A stretch of DNA of 64,000 nt, from positions 38,893,222-38,957,221 of the forward strand of contig CM068383.1 in the NCBI GenBank assembly GCA_034770075.1. Reading direction: 5' to 3'. Shown here piece after piece: positions 12,201-24,545 of this stretch (positions within the stretch are counted from its first letter, which is position 1; every line of letters starts with the position of its first letter). This stretch comes from Aralia elata. Its lineage: Eukaryota > Streptophyta > Magnoliopsida > Apiales > Araliaceae. The translations under genes were made by a program, and so were the position numbers. The notes beneath the pieces are model-generated. The model had not been told where the DNA came from, ran no database searches, and was given only the letters and a program-made list of their open reading frames with translations.

Positions 12201-14440
12201 CAGTTTGCTGGATTGGATATTTAACCTACGGACCATAAAGAAAGTTTTATATAATGAAAGACTTAGTGTTAATTCTTAAAGTAGTGGTACAGTCGTACTC
12301 TTTAATGGTCGATGTATAGTATCTGGGCTAAACAATTCCTTCAGGGAGCGGAGGTATATACGAACTGGCAACTGATATAACTCACTGTGAAAACAATGTA
12401 GACGAGACGGAAACTAGTTTGTTGGTTGTTTGTGGGAAACCACTCAGCATACTATATTAAACACTGTTAAAGACTCGATGTGTGCTAACTTTAGAATTGA
12501 ATGCGTATGGTGTTAATGTGTTATCTAATAATTGATTATGTGGTTGAATGTTAGATAATTTACTTGTAAAGAAGTGATATTATAAGGTATAATATGATTG
12601 GCTAATTGAGAGATCGATCTTATAAATGATAGGTCTTTCAAAAGAAGTCATATTAAATTGCGTAGCAGTAGTCAACATCCAAGGCAAGTATCTGAACCTT
12701 ATGCACTACTTTTATTTTGTGCAAACAGGTATATGTTATACATGGTTCATGTTATACCAGTATTCAAATCTTACTGTTATTCTGCTAAGCAAGTTCCATC
12801 TTACTCAATCTATTATTGAGCAATTATCCCATCATTTTTCATTTATATTATGAACTGGATTCGTATGTTGTGCAAGTTTCTAACTTACACAACTTCTTTT
12901 ATTGTGCAAGTATCCGAACCCACGCATTTATTTTATGCAATAGGTGTATGTATGCAAGTATCTCATCCTTTTCATTTACTTTATGAATTGGATTTGTGTA
13001 AGCAAGTTCCTTAACTCAATCTTTTGTTGTACAAGTATCTAAACCTTGTGCACTATTTTATTTCGTGCAAACAGGTATATATTATGTAAATTCCTGATTA
13101 TTGCTAAACTCCTTACATTTATTGCTAGTTCCTAACTCAACATGAGTTATCAATTTCAAAGCATGCTCGTGAATAATTATTGTTAATTATTCATATCCAT
13201 AATGACCTTTGTTATTTGTTTATGCAATTATCGTAACCCTTGTATTTACTTTATGCAATGGATCCATATATTATGCAAGTATTCTTAAACTTCATTCAAC
13301 CTATCTATTGATTTCAAATATCTCGATATTGTTTCATGTGATGTATTTATTATCAAAATTGTTCTATTCTTTGTGCAAGTGTCCTCACTTGTACAAATTG
13401 TTATAATTATTATAAATTCGAATTTATTTCAATTCGTTCATTGTTAAAAGTATCTTATTACTGAATTGCTATGACTCATATTGAAAAATTGTATTCTAAG
13501 TTTTGTTATGCAAGTGTCCCCACTTGTATGAACTATTGTACATTTATCAATTACCCTTGAATTCAAAATTTGTTGATAAGTTTTGATACATACTATTAAA
13601 TTTTAGTATGTATACCTAGTTTAAAGATTGTCTAGGCTATTTGTCCCAGCTAGACACGATTTGAAAAGTATTTGTCGAATGTTATTGGTTATGATAAAGT
13701 CATCCAACTTAATTGTTTTAGTTAGGACTCCAGACTGAGTATGAACAACCCTAAATGGGAAATTTTATACGCTAAAAGCGGTGATGAAAATTTTATGCGC
13801 CAATGGCGGTGATGTATTATATAGTGTTGATCAATACAGAGCACAACGGGACTGATCATCCTCCGTGTCCGTAAGACCAGACGGTTTACAGATGAATTTC
13901 TGTTTAAACCTTTTCAAAAATGAAAAATAACAGTTCATGGTCTTTTGACCACTTAGTATTCAAAAGTCACTCGGTTATTTCAAAAATCTTAAAATGATTT
14001 GATCTGTTGTTAAGAATGGTTTCAAATGACTTCACTACTATTGATTCGTGGTAGAAGTAGTCCTCAAAGAAAACATTTACTTCTTTCAGCTAATGTTTAT
14101 TAATTATTATTACTTGCTGAGCAATTGAATGCTCATTCTTGCTTTGACTTAAATGTTTTCAGCTAAGTGTGATCGACCAGAAGGCTCTGGCAAGGACAAA
14201 GGAAAGGAAAAGCTGAAGGAATAAGTAGTATGGTGTTATTTGTTATAATTAGTCTTTTGTATTGTGATCATATATATTATGTAACATGTAAAGAATGTAA
14301 TTAAAGGTTGCCATACCTGGAGAATAGACAACTCTGATATAAATATTAAGTTTGTAATATATTAAACAACTCAAAGAAATGGTATCGTGATGCACCAAGT
14401 ACGGGTTTCAAGTACCCGGATTTGGGGGCGTCACACTTTT
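9231..14440 (+). mobile_element. 5.2-kb solo LTR, Tekay-like, with TSD CTTTT
   Basis: The LTR runs 9236-14435, from TGTAATAACCC to GGGGGCGTCACA, between perfect CTTTT duplications (9231-9235 and 14436-14440). It shares most blocks with the 3' LTR at 2381-9102, including a near-identical segment around 12340 / 5995 and the palindrome array. It is longer than that relative partly because of a duplicated segment: 12682-12740 and 13026-13084 resemble each other (CAAGTATCT...GTGCAAACAGG). No coding capacity. Confidence 0.9.
11888..12225 (+). repeat. AATCCAG-type palindrome array, expanded copy
   Basis: About fourteen units follow the pattern AATCCAGTTTGCTGGATT with short spacers. Copies near 12165-12215 keep fully or nearly complementary arms. 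The array lies upstream of the conserved segment around 12300, as in the first LTR. Confidence 0.8.
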
Positions 14441-15541
14441 ATTCTAGTTTGGTTCACTAAAGTCACCAAGTGAACCAAAGGTCAAACCTAGGGTCCAAGA
14501 ACTGAATTTAAATATAACTATTACATTTAAATCCCGGACTCCATTATAAACGGGTCTTCAAGCGCTCCTTGCTCCTTTGTTTCTAATTTTTCAAAATAAT
14601 TATAACTAATCCTATTATATAAACTATTTACAATAAATAGAAACCTTGATCAGCAGTCAAGGAGAAATACATAGGAGAGAGATAGAATTTATATTAAGAA
14701 AAATTAGAGAAGACGAGGTACGCAGACCCCATTTATAAAACCCATTCATTCAAGCATCCTCTAAAATAAATCCAATCACACATTGGTCAATAGTCTATAA
14801 TCAATCCCATTTATTATCATACATATCACCATATGCATCAATAAATAACATTCATCCCATGAATAAGAAAATCATTCTATATATGCATTGATATCATTTA
14901 ATGGACAATTAAAAGTTTACTAGAGATATAATTTTGAAATAAAAATAAACTTATTTATTTTAATCAAAATTTAACTCATAACAAACTTATTTATTTTATT
15001 TTATCCAATTTTGAATAAAAAATAAACTCCTTTATTTTTAATCAAATTCCAAATCAAAATAAACTCCTTTATTTTAATTAACATGGAATCCAATTTTAAG
15101 TTCAAAATAAACTCTTTTATTTTAACTTAAAATTGCTGGAAAATTAAAATATGTTGAATCATATTCCTTATCAAAATTAACATCTTTATTTTTAGGAAAC
15201 ACGGAATCCTATTCCATATGTGAATAAACTCCTTTATTCTAGGAAACAAAAAATCCTATTCCAAAACAAAATAAACTCCTTTATTCTAGTTAACGTGGAA
15301 TCTAATTCCAAGTTAAAAAAAAACTTTTAATTTTAATCATATTCTAATTCAAAATAAACTTTTTATTTTAATTGAAAATAAATAAAATTAAAATAAAAAA
15401 TCTGGAAGCGGCGCGGCTGCGCTGCTTAGCAAACTTCGAAATTTTTTTCTGTTGCCCAGAAAATTGATCCAATCGCATACCCATACATACATGGAATCAT
15501 AATAATCGATAATTAGCACAAGATTTAGGCTCTGATACCAC
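14441..15541 (-). mobile_element. Internal region of a non-coding LTR element (minus strand)
   Basis: This lies next to the PBS of the LTR beginning at 15542, but no gag or pol frame is visible, so it looks like a non-autonomous (LARD-like) or truncated element. The stretch 14930-15370 is a degenerate repeat of roughly 36 bases built on AAAATAAACTCCTTTATTTT, itself an inverted repeat. A short GC-rich patch (GGCGCGGCTGCGCTGC) is at 15409-15424. No 3' LTR is recognised on the left, where the previous TSD at 14436-14440 intervenes. Confidence 0.5.
15521..15540 (-). promoter_or_regulatory. Primer binding site, initiator-Met type
   Basis: On the minus strand it reads TGGTATCAGAGCCTAAATCT, one base from the LTR end at 15542. 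TGGTATCAGAGC matches the 3' end of plant initiator tRNA-Met, the usual primer of many copia and some gypsy elements. Confidence 0.8.
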
Positions 15542-17150
15542 TGTTAGGTTTGTATATAGCGCGAACATGCAATCAAATTACATAAATAGTGCGAAAGCGC
15601 GATAAATCAAATTTTAAAATTTTTTTTACAAACCATCACCATGATCATCCTTGTGCTTATCAATTAAACGAAAGAGATAGAGAATCAGATTCATACCCTC
15701 ATAGATCAAAGCTTCTTCGGGTACAAGTTCAACTCCAAATCCTTAGCGTTCTCCTTGAATTCCATCGATTAGATTCCTTCTTTTGATCAACGTTTCAGAT
15801 TCACACCCTCGTAGATCAAAGCTTTCTCGGGTACAAGTTCAACTCCAAATCCTTAGCGTTCTCTTTGAATTCCACTGATTAGATTCCTTCTTTTGATCAA
15901 CGTTAGCCACCCAAGTGTTTGGCCTCTAGAGGTGATCCATCAAGGAATAATATGTATTCAAGAAGATGGGTGTTGGCAAAACCCTAGTTTCTATCTCTAT
16001 AGAAATTGTAAGTACTCTCTCTCCAATTCTTATGGAAGAGTGTGTAACCCCAAATCATGATAAGACTCCTCTTATTGATAGATATAGAGAACCCTCTTAA
16101 ACTATTTAAGAATAGGGTTTTATTTTAATTAAACTCTTTTAATTAATTAAACTCTTTTAATTAATTAAACTCCTAATCCAATTAAGAATTTATAAGAGTA
16201 CTTTTATTAATTAATTCTCAAACCCTTTTAGGAATTAAATAATAATAATAGTAATAATAATAATAATAAGACTCCTCTTATTATTAAATACATTTAACTT
16301 ATTATTACGATTAAGCCATTTACTTCTTAAATAAATATTTTTCTTTTGCGGTGTGACCCTTTAGGTTCTCCATATTAAATCGGTTGTGAATAAATTAATT
16401 AGAACAATTCTAATTTTATTTAAATAAATAAATTAAACTATTTAATTTATTTAAATAAATAATATTTATTCTACAATAAGGGTAAGCCCTCTTAGCGATC
16501 AACGACTTTTTCAAATAATATAGATTTCAACATTAATCACAAAATAACCTTTTAGTGAACAGTTGCCGTACAATTCAATCCTTCTACCATACAATGTCCC
16601 AATTAAATATAAGATATGAAATTACTCTCAAGTCTTATTTTATTTAATTATATGAATTTCGATTTTTAAATGCACAACTCTTAATAATGTAAATTAGAAA
16701 CACATTTCTAATTTCATTCTGCTTTGGCCAAAGACTTCTGAGTTATCATTTATCGAATTACATAGGACATTCTCTCCTTTTACTGGAAGTGGTAGATTCT
16801 TTGTTGACCATTCACCTATCTCCATGTACAATTTATTATAATGATACCCTTTGATATACCCTAAACGTCTTAAGGGACATGTCAAAGTAAAACTTATCAT
16901 ACACAAGATACTATGATGATCTCAAGTCTAAGGATCACTTGTACTACTATCACTTAAGGAATTTCTATTGACAGACAAGTAAAACTCCATTAGGTATTCT
17001 TTTAGTGAGCGACGTTCAGTGAACTTATTCTCCAATAAGCACATACATACTTGCTTTAGTGTCTCCACACAAATGATTATGAGATCAATTATCCTATTTC
17101 TAAGAGCAAGCAAAGTATGTACTAATCTATCCGAATTCACTAATCCCCTT
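15542..17150 (-). mobile_element. LTR of the non-coding element, minus orientation
   Basis: The plus strand begins TGTTAGGTTTG beside the PBS. The sequence is repeated in opposite orientation at 30094-31325, aligning from the outer end inward, with a segment of about 460 bases (roughly 15915-16376) present only here. AT-rich; (AAT)n near 16240-16270. Its far end is unclear because the sequence runs on into a large tandem duplication. Confidence 0.7.
15685..15904. repeat. Tandem duplication, about 110 bp, two copies
   Basis: TCAGATTCA...GATCAACGTT occurs at 15685-15794 and again at 15795-15904 with a few differences. The inverted copy near 31070-31165 has the segment once, so the duplication is private to this LTR. 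Confidence 0.85.
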
Positions 17151-18411
17151 TTAGTAATCCAACGATTAGCAATGATTTTAGTTTTGAGCTATCTAGAATT
17201 TATATCTCATTAGCATGATCATCATCATGATTCTAAAAGCATTGCTCAAAACTATAGGTTTATCACACTTAATATAACAACATCATGTAGATAATGAAAA
17301 TGCCTTTAATAATCGAATAAGATTACAAAGTATATGCTATATCATATCAAATATGATTGGCTTGTGTGCATACTAGTTTCATGTCGGGATACTAATCAAT
17401 GTATAGGAATACTAATAAATATCCGGATTCTGCAAATTGAATGACTGTTCTATCGGTTTTAATTAGTAATGAAAACTACACTACATATATAGGAAGACTA
17501 GCTAGCTACATTTCTTTTTATGTAGCATGATTATAACTATAAGCTTTGTTCTATCTAGAACAAAGAAATGGTAACATGACACTAGAACTCCATTATTTCG
17601 AGTAGCTAGCCACTAGGCCACAATAAGGTATGAACCAAATAAAATTCAAGATAACTGACATAATATATAACTATGGGCATTATATTACAAACCATCATTA
17701 TAAGATATATGTATGCAACACACGCAAACCTTATGGTAGCAGACATAAGAAGGTAATGACAACGCCAAAGGATGTGCAATGATTTTAGTAATCCAACGAT
17801 TAGCAATGATTTTAGTTTTAAGCTATCTAGAATTTATATCTCATTAGCATGATCATCATCATGATTCTAAAAGCATTGCTCAAAACTATGGGTTTATCAC
17901 ACTTAATATAACAACATCATGTAGATAATGAAAATGCCTTTAATAACCGAATAAGATTACAAAGTATATGCTACATCATATCAAATATAATTGGCTTGTG
18001 TGCATACTAGTTTCATGTCGGGATACTAATCAATGTATAGGAATACTAATAAATATCCGAATTCTGCAAATTGAATGACTGTTCTATCGGTTTTAATTAG
18101 TAATGAAAACTACACTGCATATATAGGAAGACTAGCTAGCTACATTTCTTTTTATGTAGCATGATTATAACTATAAGCTTTGTTCTATCTAGAACAAAGA
18201 AATGGTAACATGACACTAGAACTCCATTATTTCGAGTAGCTAGCCACTAGACCACAATAAGGTATGAACCAAATAAAATTCAAGATAACTGACATAATAT
18301 ATAACTATGGGCATTATATTACAAACCATCATTATAAGATATATGTATGCAACACACGCAAACCTTATGGTAGCAGACATAAGATGGTAATGACAACGCC
18401 AAGGGATGTGC
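17151..18411. repeat. Tandem duplication of 634 bp, two near-identical copies
   Basis: Copy 1 (17151-17784) and copy 2 (17785-18411) match base for base apart from scattered substitutions. The period is 634 both at the TTAGTAATCCAACG start and at the GGATGTGC end. Part of copy 1 (up to about 17320) corresponds to the inner end of the inverted LTR at 30094. Spurious open frames arise twice at the same place in both copies. Confidence 0.9.
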
Positions 18412-19697
18412 GCAACGAGAGCTTTCAAATTATTTTCATGTCCAAATGACAAAAGAAGATCTGCCTGATAGTAAATATAAATTATCAATCTCAGAAATAA
18501 CTAAACATATCATCATTAACTAAACATGCTCGACACCTCAACCCTTCGCCTATATTGAGGTGAGAACCTTGGTACAATCGATAGTGTATGGAAATCTGCG
18601 TTGAATGGACAACAACGACACCTTGACCCCGTGCTCATATGGAAGCAGGAACCTTAGTACAATCGACGATTGATGTGGTAGAAGACGCCACACACAACTA
18701 TGAATTGTTGTATGATAAGTCAAATTGAATCTCAAAGAAAACTAAGAACTAGCTTATAAATTTTTAAAGAACCAAAAGTAGAGAAAAATCTCATAAGAAA
18801 TTATATTAATAAAAATCTGATGTTGTATTGTATTACATCATCCATGTTCCTTATTTATACTAGTAAAAGGAACCCTAATCCTATAAGGAAATAAGTAATC
18901 AATATGTAATAAAAATCCTAGCTAAAAAGCTTCCTAATTACAATAGAATTGGAAAAAAAAATTACTCGCCAAAAATTTGCTAAAAATATTCCAGGAACGT
19001 GATTGAGCGTTGCGGTGCTAGTTTAGAGCGCAGTTGCGCTGGACTATAGTGCTGCTGCACTGCTTTATAGCTCAGTTGCACTGCACAATTTGATAACCAA
19101 TTGAACAGTTTGTTGCATAATTCATCCCACATAATATATAATATGTTTAACTTGAAACAAATCCTCCTTCAAGTGGAATACATGAAAAAGCTTGCATGTG
19201 CTTGATGATTATAGAAGGCCCACGTGATAGGATACCCGCATTATATAATGCGTAGCATGCCTGCTGACTCCATGAATCAGATTGTGAAGTAGACCCACAT
19301 GTTATGTAATACTTACTCCATGAGATTTGCATGGTTGTGGAAATCAATTAGGATAATTGCGGCTGAATATGTTTAGTGCGAATATGCTATGAATAAGACG
19401 GCCCACATGAATGTAATATATATAAGATCACATGCTTGCTTGTTGCCCATGTGCTAATCTTCTTAACTTTGCATGTATTTGCTTGTTAAAAATATTAATT
19501 AAGAAATCCATGGCCCATATGTGAATTAGCCAATTGGGTCAGTCCAATAATACTTGGGTCATGCTAATTAATTTATAAACAACTCCTTTATTGAATTTCC
19601 CTGAATAATTTTCAGTCCAAACTTCTTGAATTACTTGATGAATCTCTGGGACTTGAATTAAGTTATGTTCGTTCGATGCAACCCTGATCAGGATTAT
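18412..19697 (-). other. Unclassified retroelement-like non-coding DNA with a minus-strand TATA motif
   Basis: I see no gene. On the minus strand TATAAATA (18859-18852) precedes AGGAACATGG and a T/A-rich leader, the usual look of an LTR promoter. GC-rich imperfect repeats of the type GCAGTTGCGCT / GCTGCTGCACTGC lie at 18990-19090. The right limit is where gag-like coding sequence on the plus strand begins. Confidence 0.4.
18852..18859 (-). promoter_or_regulatory. Possible LTR TATA box
   Basis: TATAAATA on the minus strand lies within an LTR-like context. The support is motif and context only. Confidence 0.35.
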
Positions 19698-20791
19698 ATC
19701 AGAAATTTCTAGCAAAGTTCTTTCTACCAGCTAAGACTGCAAGGATGAGGAATGACATCACATCTTTTGCACAATATGATTTCGAGACTCTTTACGAAGC
19801 TTGGGAACGATTCAAAGATCTACTCTGAAGATGTCCACATCATGGCATACCTAAGTGGCTACAAGTTTAGACATTTTATAACGGATTGTTTAGTTCAACT
19901 CGAACAAGTATCGATGCTGCTGCAGGTGGAGCATTAATGGGGAAGAATTTTGATGATGCTTATGAGTTGTTGAAGACCATGGCTACTAATAATTACCAGC
20001 AGCCTTCTACGAGGATGACACAAACAAAGGCGACAGGGATATATGAACTTGATGCAGTTAATGCATTGGTTGCATAGGTTGCTACGCTTATAAAGAAGAT
20101 TGACACTCTAGGGGTTCAGTCTATTCAGAGTGTGTCAATGACTTGTAACTTATGTGCTAGGAATCATCCTAGTGATCAATGCGGCCTCAGTTTAGAGTCG
20201 GTGTAGTATATTGCCAATTACAATCGGCAACAAAACAACAATAATCTCAATCATTATCATCCTAGTTTGAGAAATCATCGAAATTTTTCATGGAGCAATA
20301 AGAACCAAGCTCAACCCTCTGCTCCAAGACAATCATACCCTCCAGGATTCCTAACTCAAAGTCCACCACAACAGGAGAAGAAGTTGAATTTAAAGGAGCT
20401 TCTTTCCAAGTATATAGCATAGAAGGAGAATATGATGAATAGCCAAGAAGTGTCGATTAAAAACCTTGAGAACTAAATGGGACAGCTTGCCAGTGCCATT
20501 AATAATCGTCCTCAAGGTATTTTACTAAGCGATACTGAGATCAATCCCAAGAGGGAAGGCAAAGAACATTGCAAGGTAGTTACACTTCGCAATGGTAAAG
20601 AGTTAGACGAGGTTGTTGGAGGAAATCCAAAAAGGACACAAACCATTACTAGAGGAGATAGCGATGCTGAAATGAAGAATAACAAGAGTAAGGAACAAGA
20701 AAAGAAAATAGGAGAAGATCAAGCTTTAAGCTATAATGGCAGCAAGCAAAATTCGATTGTGCCTATTGTGCCATTTCCGCAACATTTTTAG
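19698..20791 (+). pseudogene. gag: Athila-like gag, 5' truncated, with stops
   Basis: Translated pieces (FLAKFF-type, then ETLYEAWERFKDLL, then CPHHG) match the gag of Athila-like Ty3/Gypsy elements. Later pieces include DAAAGGALMGKNFDDAYELL and, at 20477-20791, MGQLASAINNRPQG followed by an LSDTE segment. The N-terminal third is absent, and the frame is broken by several stops (before CPHHG; at 20202-20210; at 20473). The minus-strand copy at 30093-27927 has the same order of motifs, including LSDTE and the basic/acidic linker. Gag would form the particle; this copy cannot. Confidence 0.8.
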
Positions 20792-21600
20792 AAACAAAAG
20801 TTGGAATGGCAATTCTCTAAGTTCTTGGAGGTAATTAAAATGCTTTAGATTAATATCCCGTTCGCTGACGCATTGGAGCAAATGCCTAGTTACGTGAAAT
20901 TCATGAAGGATATTTTCTCCAAAAAAAGAATGTTAGGCGAGTTTGAGACAGTGGCTCTTACGGAAGAGTGTAGTGTAACACTCTAAAAGAAGCTACCAAC
21001 AAAGCTTAAAGATCCCGACAGCTTTACTATTCCGTGCACCATTGGCCGTCAGTTTTTCGGTAGAGCTTTGTGTGATTTGGGAGCTAGCGTTAATTTGAAA
21101 CACTCCTAATTTATCAGCAGCTTGGTTTATAGGAGGCTATACCCATGAATGTTACATTGTAATTGGTAGACAGGTCACTCATTTATCTAAATAGAACAGT
21201 AGAAGATGTGTTGATAAAGTGGATAAGTTTATTTTTGTAGTAGATTTTATTATCCATGACTTTGAAGAAGATTGTAAGATTCCTATTATTCGTGGGCGAC
21301 CATTCTTAGCAACTAGAAGAACTCTTATTGATGTACAAAAAGGCGAGCTAACCATGCGAGTCCAAGATCAAGAGGTAACTTTCAATGTTTTCAAGGTTAT
21401 GAAATTCCCAAATGATTCTGATGAATGTTATTGGGTTAACTTAGTTGAGGGCGCAATTAATGATGTATTTATGGGAAGCTGTATTTTTGACCCTCTTGAG
21501 ACTTCACTTATTAGTACTTCTGCTTCAGAATATTCGGCTCCTCTTGAGTATATTCAATTGTTGAATGCTTCTCCACGGTTTGTTAAGTTCAAGCAATAAT
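20792..21600 (+). pseudogene. Athila-like aspartic protease region
   Basis: The protease would cleave the Gag-Pol polyprotein. The sequence reads through a PSYVKFMKDI segment, then FTIPCTIG and CDLGASVNL (near 21072), the Athila-type version of the aspartic protease active-site loop (D-L-G-A-S in place of D-T-G-A). It then runs through an intact stretch at 21219-21599 with VDFIIHDFEED, GRPFLATRRTLIDV and EVTFNVF, the C-terminal strands of the domain. Stops lie between the active site and the second half. The segment aligns with 28500-27927 on the other strand. Confidence 0.75.
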
Positions 21601-21639
21601 TTAAGTCTTTGGATCACTCATGAAGTTCTATTGCTCGCG

Positions 21640-23031
21640 CGAAATTATCATTAGAAGAACTGCCTTCATTGGAGCTTAAGCCTCTACCAAGTCACTTGCA
21701 GTATGCTTATTTAGGTGATTCTTCTACTTTGCCTATTATTGTTTCTGTATCACTTGACGAAGTGCAGGAAAGCAAACTCTTGCATTACCTTAAAGAGTAT
21801 AAAACAGCCTTAGGATGGACTATTGCTGATATTAAGGGGATTAGTCCCTCGATTTGTATGCACAAGATCCTCCTCGAAGATGATGCTAAACCCACTATTG
21901 AATAACAACGTCGACTAAATCCTATTATGAAGGAGCTAGTCAAGAAAGAGATCATCAAGTAGCTTAATGCAGGCATAATTTACCCCATTTTAGACAGTTT
22001 TTGGGTAAGCCCGGTCTAGTGTGTTCTGAAGAAAGGTGGCATGACGGTAGTATCTAATGAGAATAACGAGCTGATTCTGACAAGGACGGTAACTAGTTGG
22101 CGAGTATGAATGGATTACTGAAAACTCAACAAGGCAACTCAAAAAGACCATTTTCCTCTATCGTTCATTGACCAAATGCTTAATAGACTGGCTAGACATG
22201 AGATTTTATTGTCTCTTGGATGCGTATTCACGTTATAATCAAATTGCAACAGCACCCGAGGATTAAGAGAAAATAACTTTTAATTGTCTGTATAGAACAT
22301 TTGCATTCAAGAGGATATCTTTTGGACTATGTAATGCGCCCGCAACATATCAGATGTGCATGATGTCTATTTTCTGTAATATGGTCGAACAAAATCTCGA
22401 GGTATTTATGAATGATTTTTTTGTGTTTGGTAATACTTTTGATTTGTGCCTAGAGAACTTGATACTTGTGCATAAAAGATGTGTGGAAATGAACTTGGTT
22501 TTGAATTGGGAAAAGTGCCATTTTATGGTTCAAGAAGGCATTATCTTTTGGCGCAAGGTCTCTTCTAAAGGGATCGAGGTGGATAAAGCGAAGATCGAGA
22601 CTATTGAAAATCTTCCACCGCCATCATTTGTGAGTGGGATTCAAAGTTTTCTGGGCCATGCAAGTTTCTACAGGCGGTTCATTAGAGATTTCTCAAAAAT
22701 CACCAAGCCTCTTTGCAACCTTATGGAGAAAGATGTGCCCTTTAAATTTGACAAGGCATGCCTCGAAGCCTTCGAAATGCAGAAAAAGAAACTTATTACT
22801 GCTCTAGTAATAGTTGCTCCTGATTGGACTCTTCCTTCCGAACTGATGTGTGATGCTAGCGACTTCACGATTAGTGCGGTTTAAGCTAACGCAAACAGAA
22901 AGTTTTCATGCAATATATTATGCTAGCAAACGTTGTCAGATGCCCAGCTCAACTACACCACCACCGAGAAAGAGTTACTAACTGTTGTTTATGCTTTTGA
23001 TAAATTTCATTCTTATCTCATTCGTACAAAG
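21640..23031 (+). pseudogene. Athila-like reverse transcriptase and start of RNase H, decayed
   Basis: The N-terminal connection (ELKPLPSHLQYAYLG, EYKTALGWTIADIKGISPSICMHKI) is typical of plant gypsy pol. The fingers and palm follow with many stops. At 22354-22884 an open piece holds FMNDFFVFG where a functional RT has Y/F-x-D-D, so the second catalytic motif has lost an aspartate. It continues through LNWEKCHFMV, FLGHASFYRRFIRDF and a CDASDFTI segment at the RNase H entry. TTEKELL- and VVYAFDKF-type fragments follow up to about 23031, where the LTR at 23037 abuts. No integrase. Clearly dead. Confidence 0.8.
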
Positions 23032-23036
23032 GTAAT

Positions 23037-24515
23037 TGATGGGCTAAATCTATACTAGCAATTTACGTACAAGTATACATGGTAAATCAAGTAATAAAGT
23101 GAAAGTAGAGTTGTCGATCCCACGAGGAGCGAATTATAACCTAACTAATTCTAAACACTAATTATTCATCAATTAATTTAATCTACATAATTTCGATTTC
23201 AACTAAGCGAATTAACTAAATAATTATCTACTGTAATATTAAATCAATAAAGAAAGAGGTTAAGGAATCAATTTCCCCTGATGATTCATTTAAGCACTAC
23301 TATTATTCTTCTATTCAATTGATTAATTAGAATTGTCAACGAAAAATCACTAATAATTATTATAACCACCTCTCAGATAATTATAAAGTATATCTATTAT
23401 TATTAATTCCCCTATATTTCTATGAGAAATAATAATAACAGATTCATTAAGATTCATTTCCCAATAGTTGCTTGAGGTATTCATGTATATTTCTATCCCA
23501 TCCACAAAATCAGCATTCCATCAGTAACCCTTATTACCAAAGAAATTACTAATCACAAGTTATTATAACCAGATCTCAACTTAGATTCCATTGTCAAATG
23601 TCATCTAAGTCCATCTAATAATTGTTGATCAAGCAATTATACAATTAAAACAAGTTATAATAAACAATTCAATCAACATCAATTTAAATAGAAGAACTAA
23701 TAAATATTAAATAAAATCATCATCGGGTTCTATTGAATCCTTAACTGAAAGAATTAGTTCATAATGAAAATAAAGAACATCAATGATTTATCAGAACTCA
23801 TTCTAGATTACAAATGAAGAAATAAGGAGAAGGAATAAACTCTATTGAATCCGGTCTTCCTCCTAAGCTCTAAGTCTTTTCTAGAATAAAGCCTGACGAA
23901 ACCCTTCTTTTTCTATGTACTCTCTCTAGTCTCTATTTCTCCTCCTCTAATGAATAATAAAATAAAACCCTAATTATTAGTCTATTAATAACTATTGATA
24001 AGATCCAACCCGTAAATGATAAGTGCAAATAAAATCAAATCTTCAGCCAAAAGGAAGCAAATCATCCGGGCGCGTAGCCCCACGCGCGCCTTCCGCGTCC
24101 AAGCGCCACATCTCTGTGCGTCGCGGCTTCTAGCCTTGTATATTTATGCGCCGCGGCTCACAGGTTCATGCGCCGCGACTTCCAATTGTTATCCCGTGCC
24201 GTGGCTTCTCCTTACATGCCGCGACTCCAAAACCCTAGCCTCTCTGTTGTTCATTTGTTTTGGCCAATCTTCCTCATGAATTGTAGCTACTAAAACTTAT
24301 TCACCTGTTTAACGTTCGCTAAACAATAATCATCACCTGTAGCAACAAATCTAGGCTAAACTTGCAAAAATATCCATTATTTACACAATCACAGGCTGAA
24401 ATCAATTATTCACAAAAACTATTAAAATGCACTAGAATACTACTAAATACTCTTAAGAAAAGCAAAATACTCAAGTCAAACATACCCAATTAATAGATAT
24501 AAAATCTACTCATCA
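23037..24515 (-). mobile_element. 3' LTR of an Athila-like element (minus strand), 1479 bp
   Basis: On the minus strand it starts TGATGAGTAGA at 24515, next to a PPT, and ends ...AGCCCATCA at 23037. The U5 end contains the GGGATCGACAACTC-type segment common in this group. It is related to the LTRs at 60190 and 61979, with the same TGATGAG start and the same PPT context. It carries a GC-rich module at 24068-24240. The flank at 23032-23036 (GTAAT) has no partner that I can find. It truncates the Athila-like RT/RNase H frame of the plus strand. Confidence 0.8.
24068..24240. repeat. GC-rich palindromic module (CGCCGCGG type) in the LTR
   Basis: Repeats of the form TGCGCCGCGGCTC, GCGTCGCGGCTTC and ATGCCGCGACTCC are separated by AT-rich spacers of 15-25 bases. 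The same wording recurs inside the same element at 27408-27640. Confidence 0.85.
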
Positions 24516-24545
24516 AATACCCCCAAACTTAAATATTTGCTTGTC
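24516..24545 (-). promoter_or_regulatory. Polypurine tract of the Athila-like element
   Basis: On the minus strand GAGGACAAGCAAATATT is followed by TAAGTTTGGGGGTATT, ending at the LTR. The twin at 61980-62010 has the same wording. This is the plus-strand primer site. Confidence 0.8.

Noticed and set aside
15521..15541. Possible tRNA fragment (GGCTCTGATACCA)
   Set aside because: It is the primer binding site, complementary to a tRNA end; no cloverleaf.
17606..18488. Pair of similar 66-82 residue frames on the minus strand
   Set aside because: Explained by the 634-bp tandem duplication of non-coding DNA.
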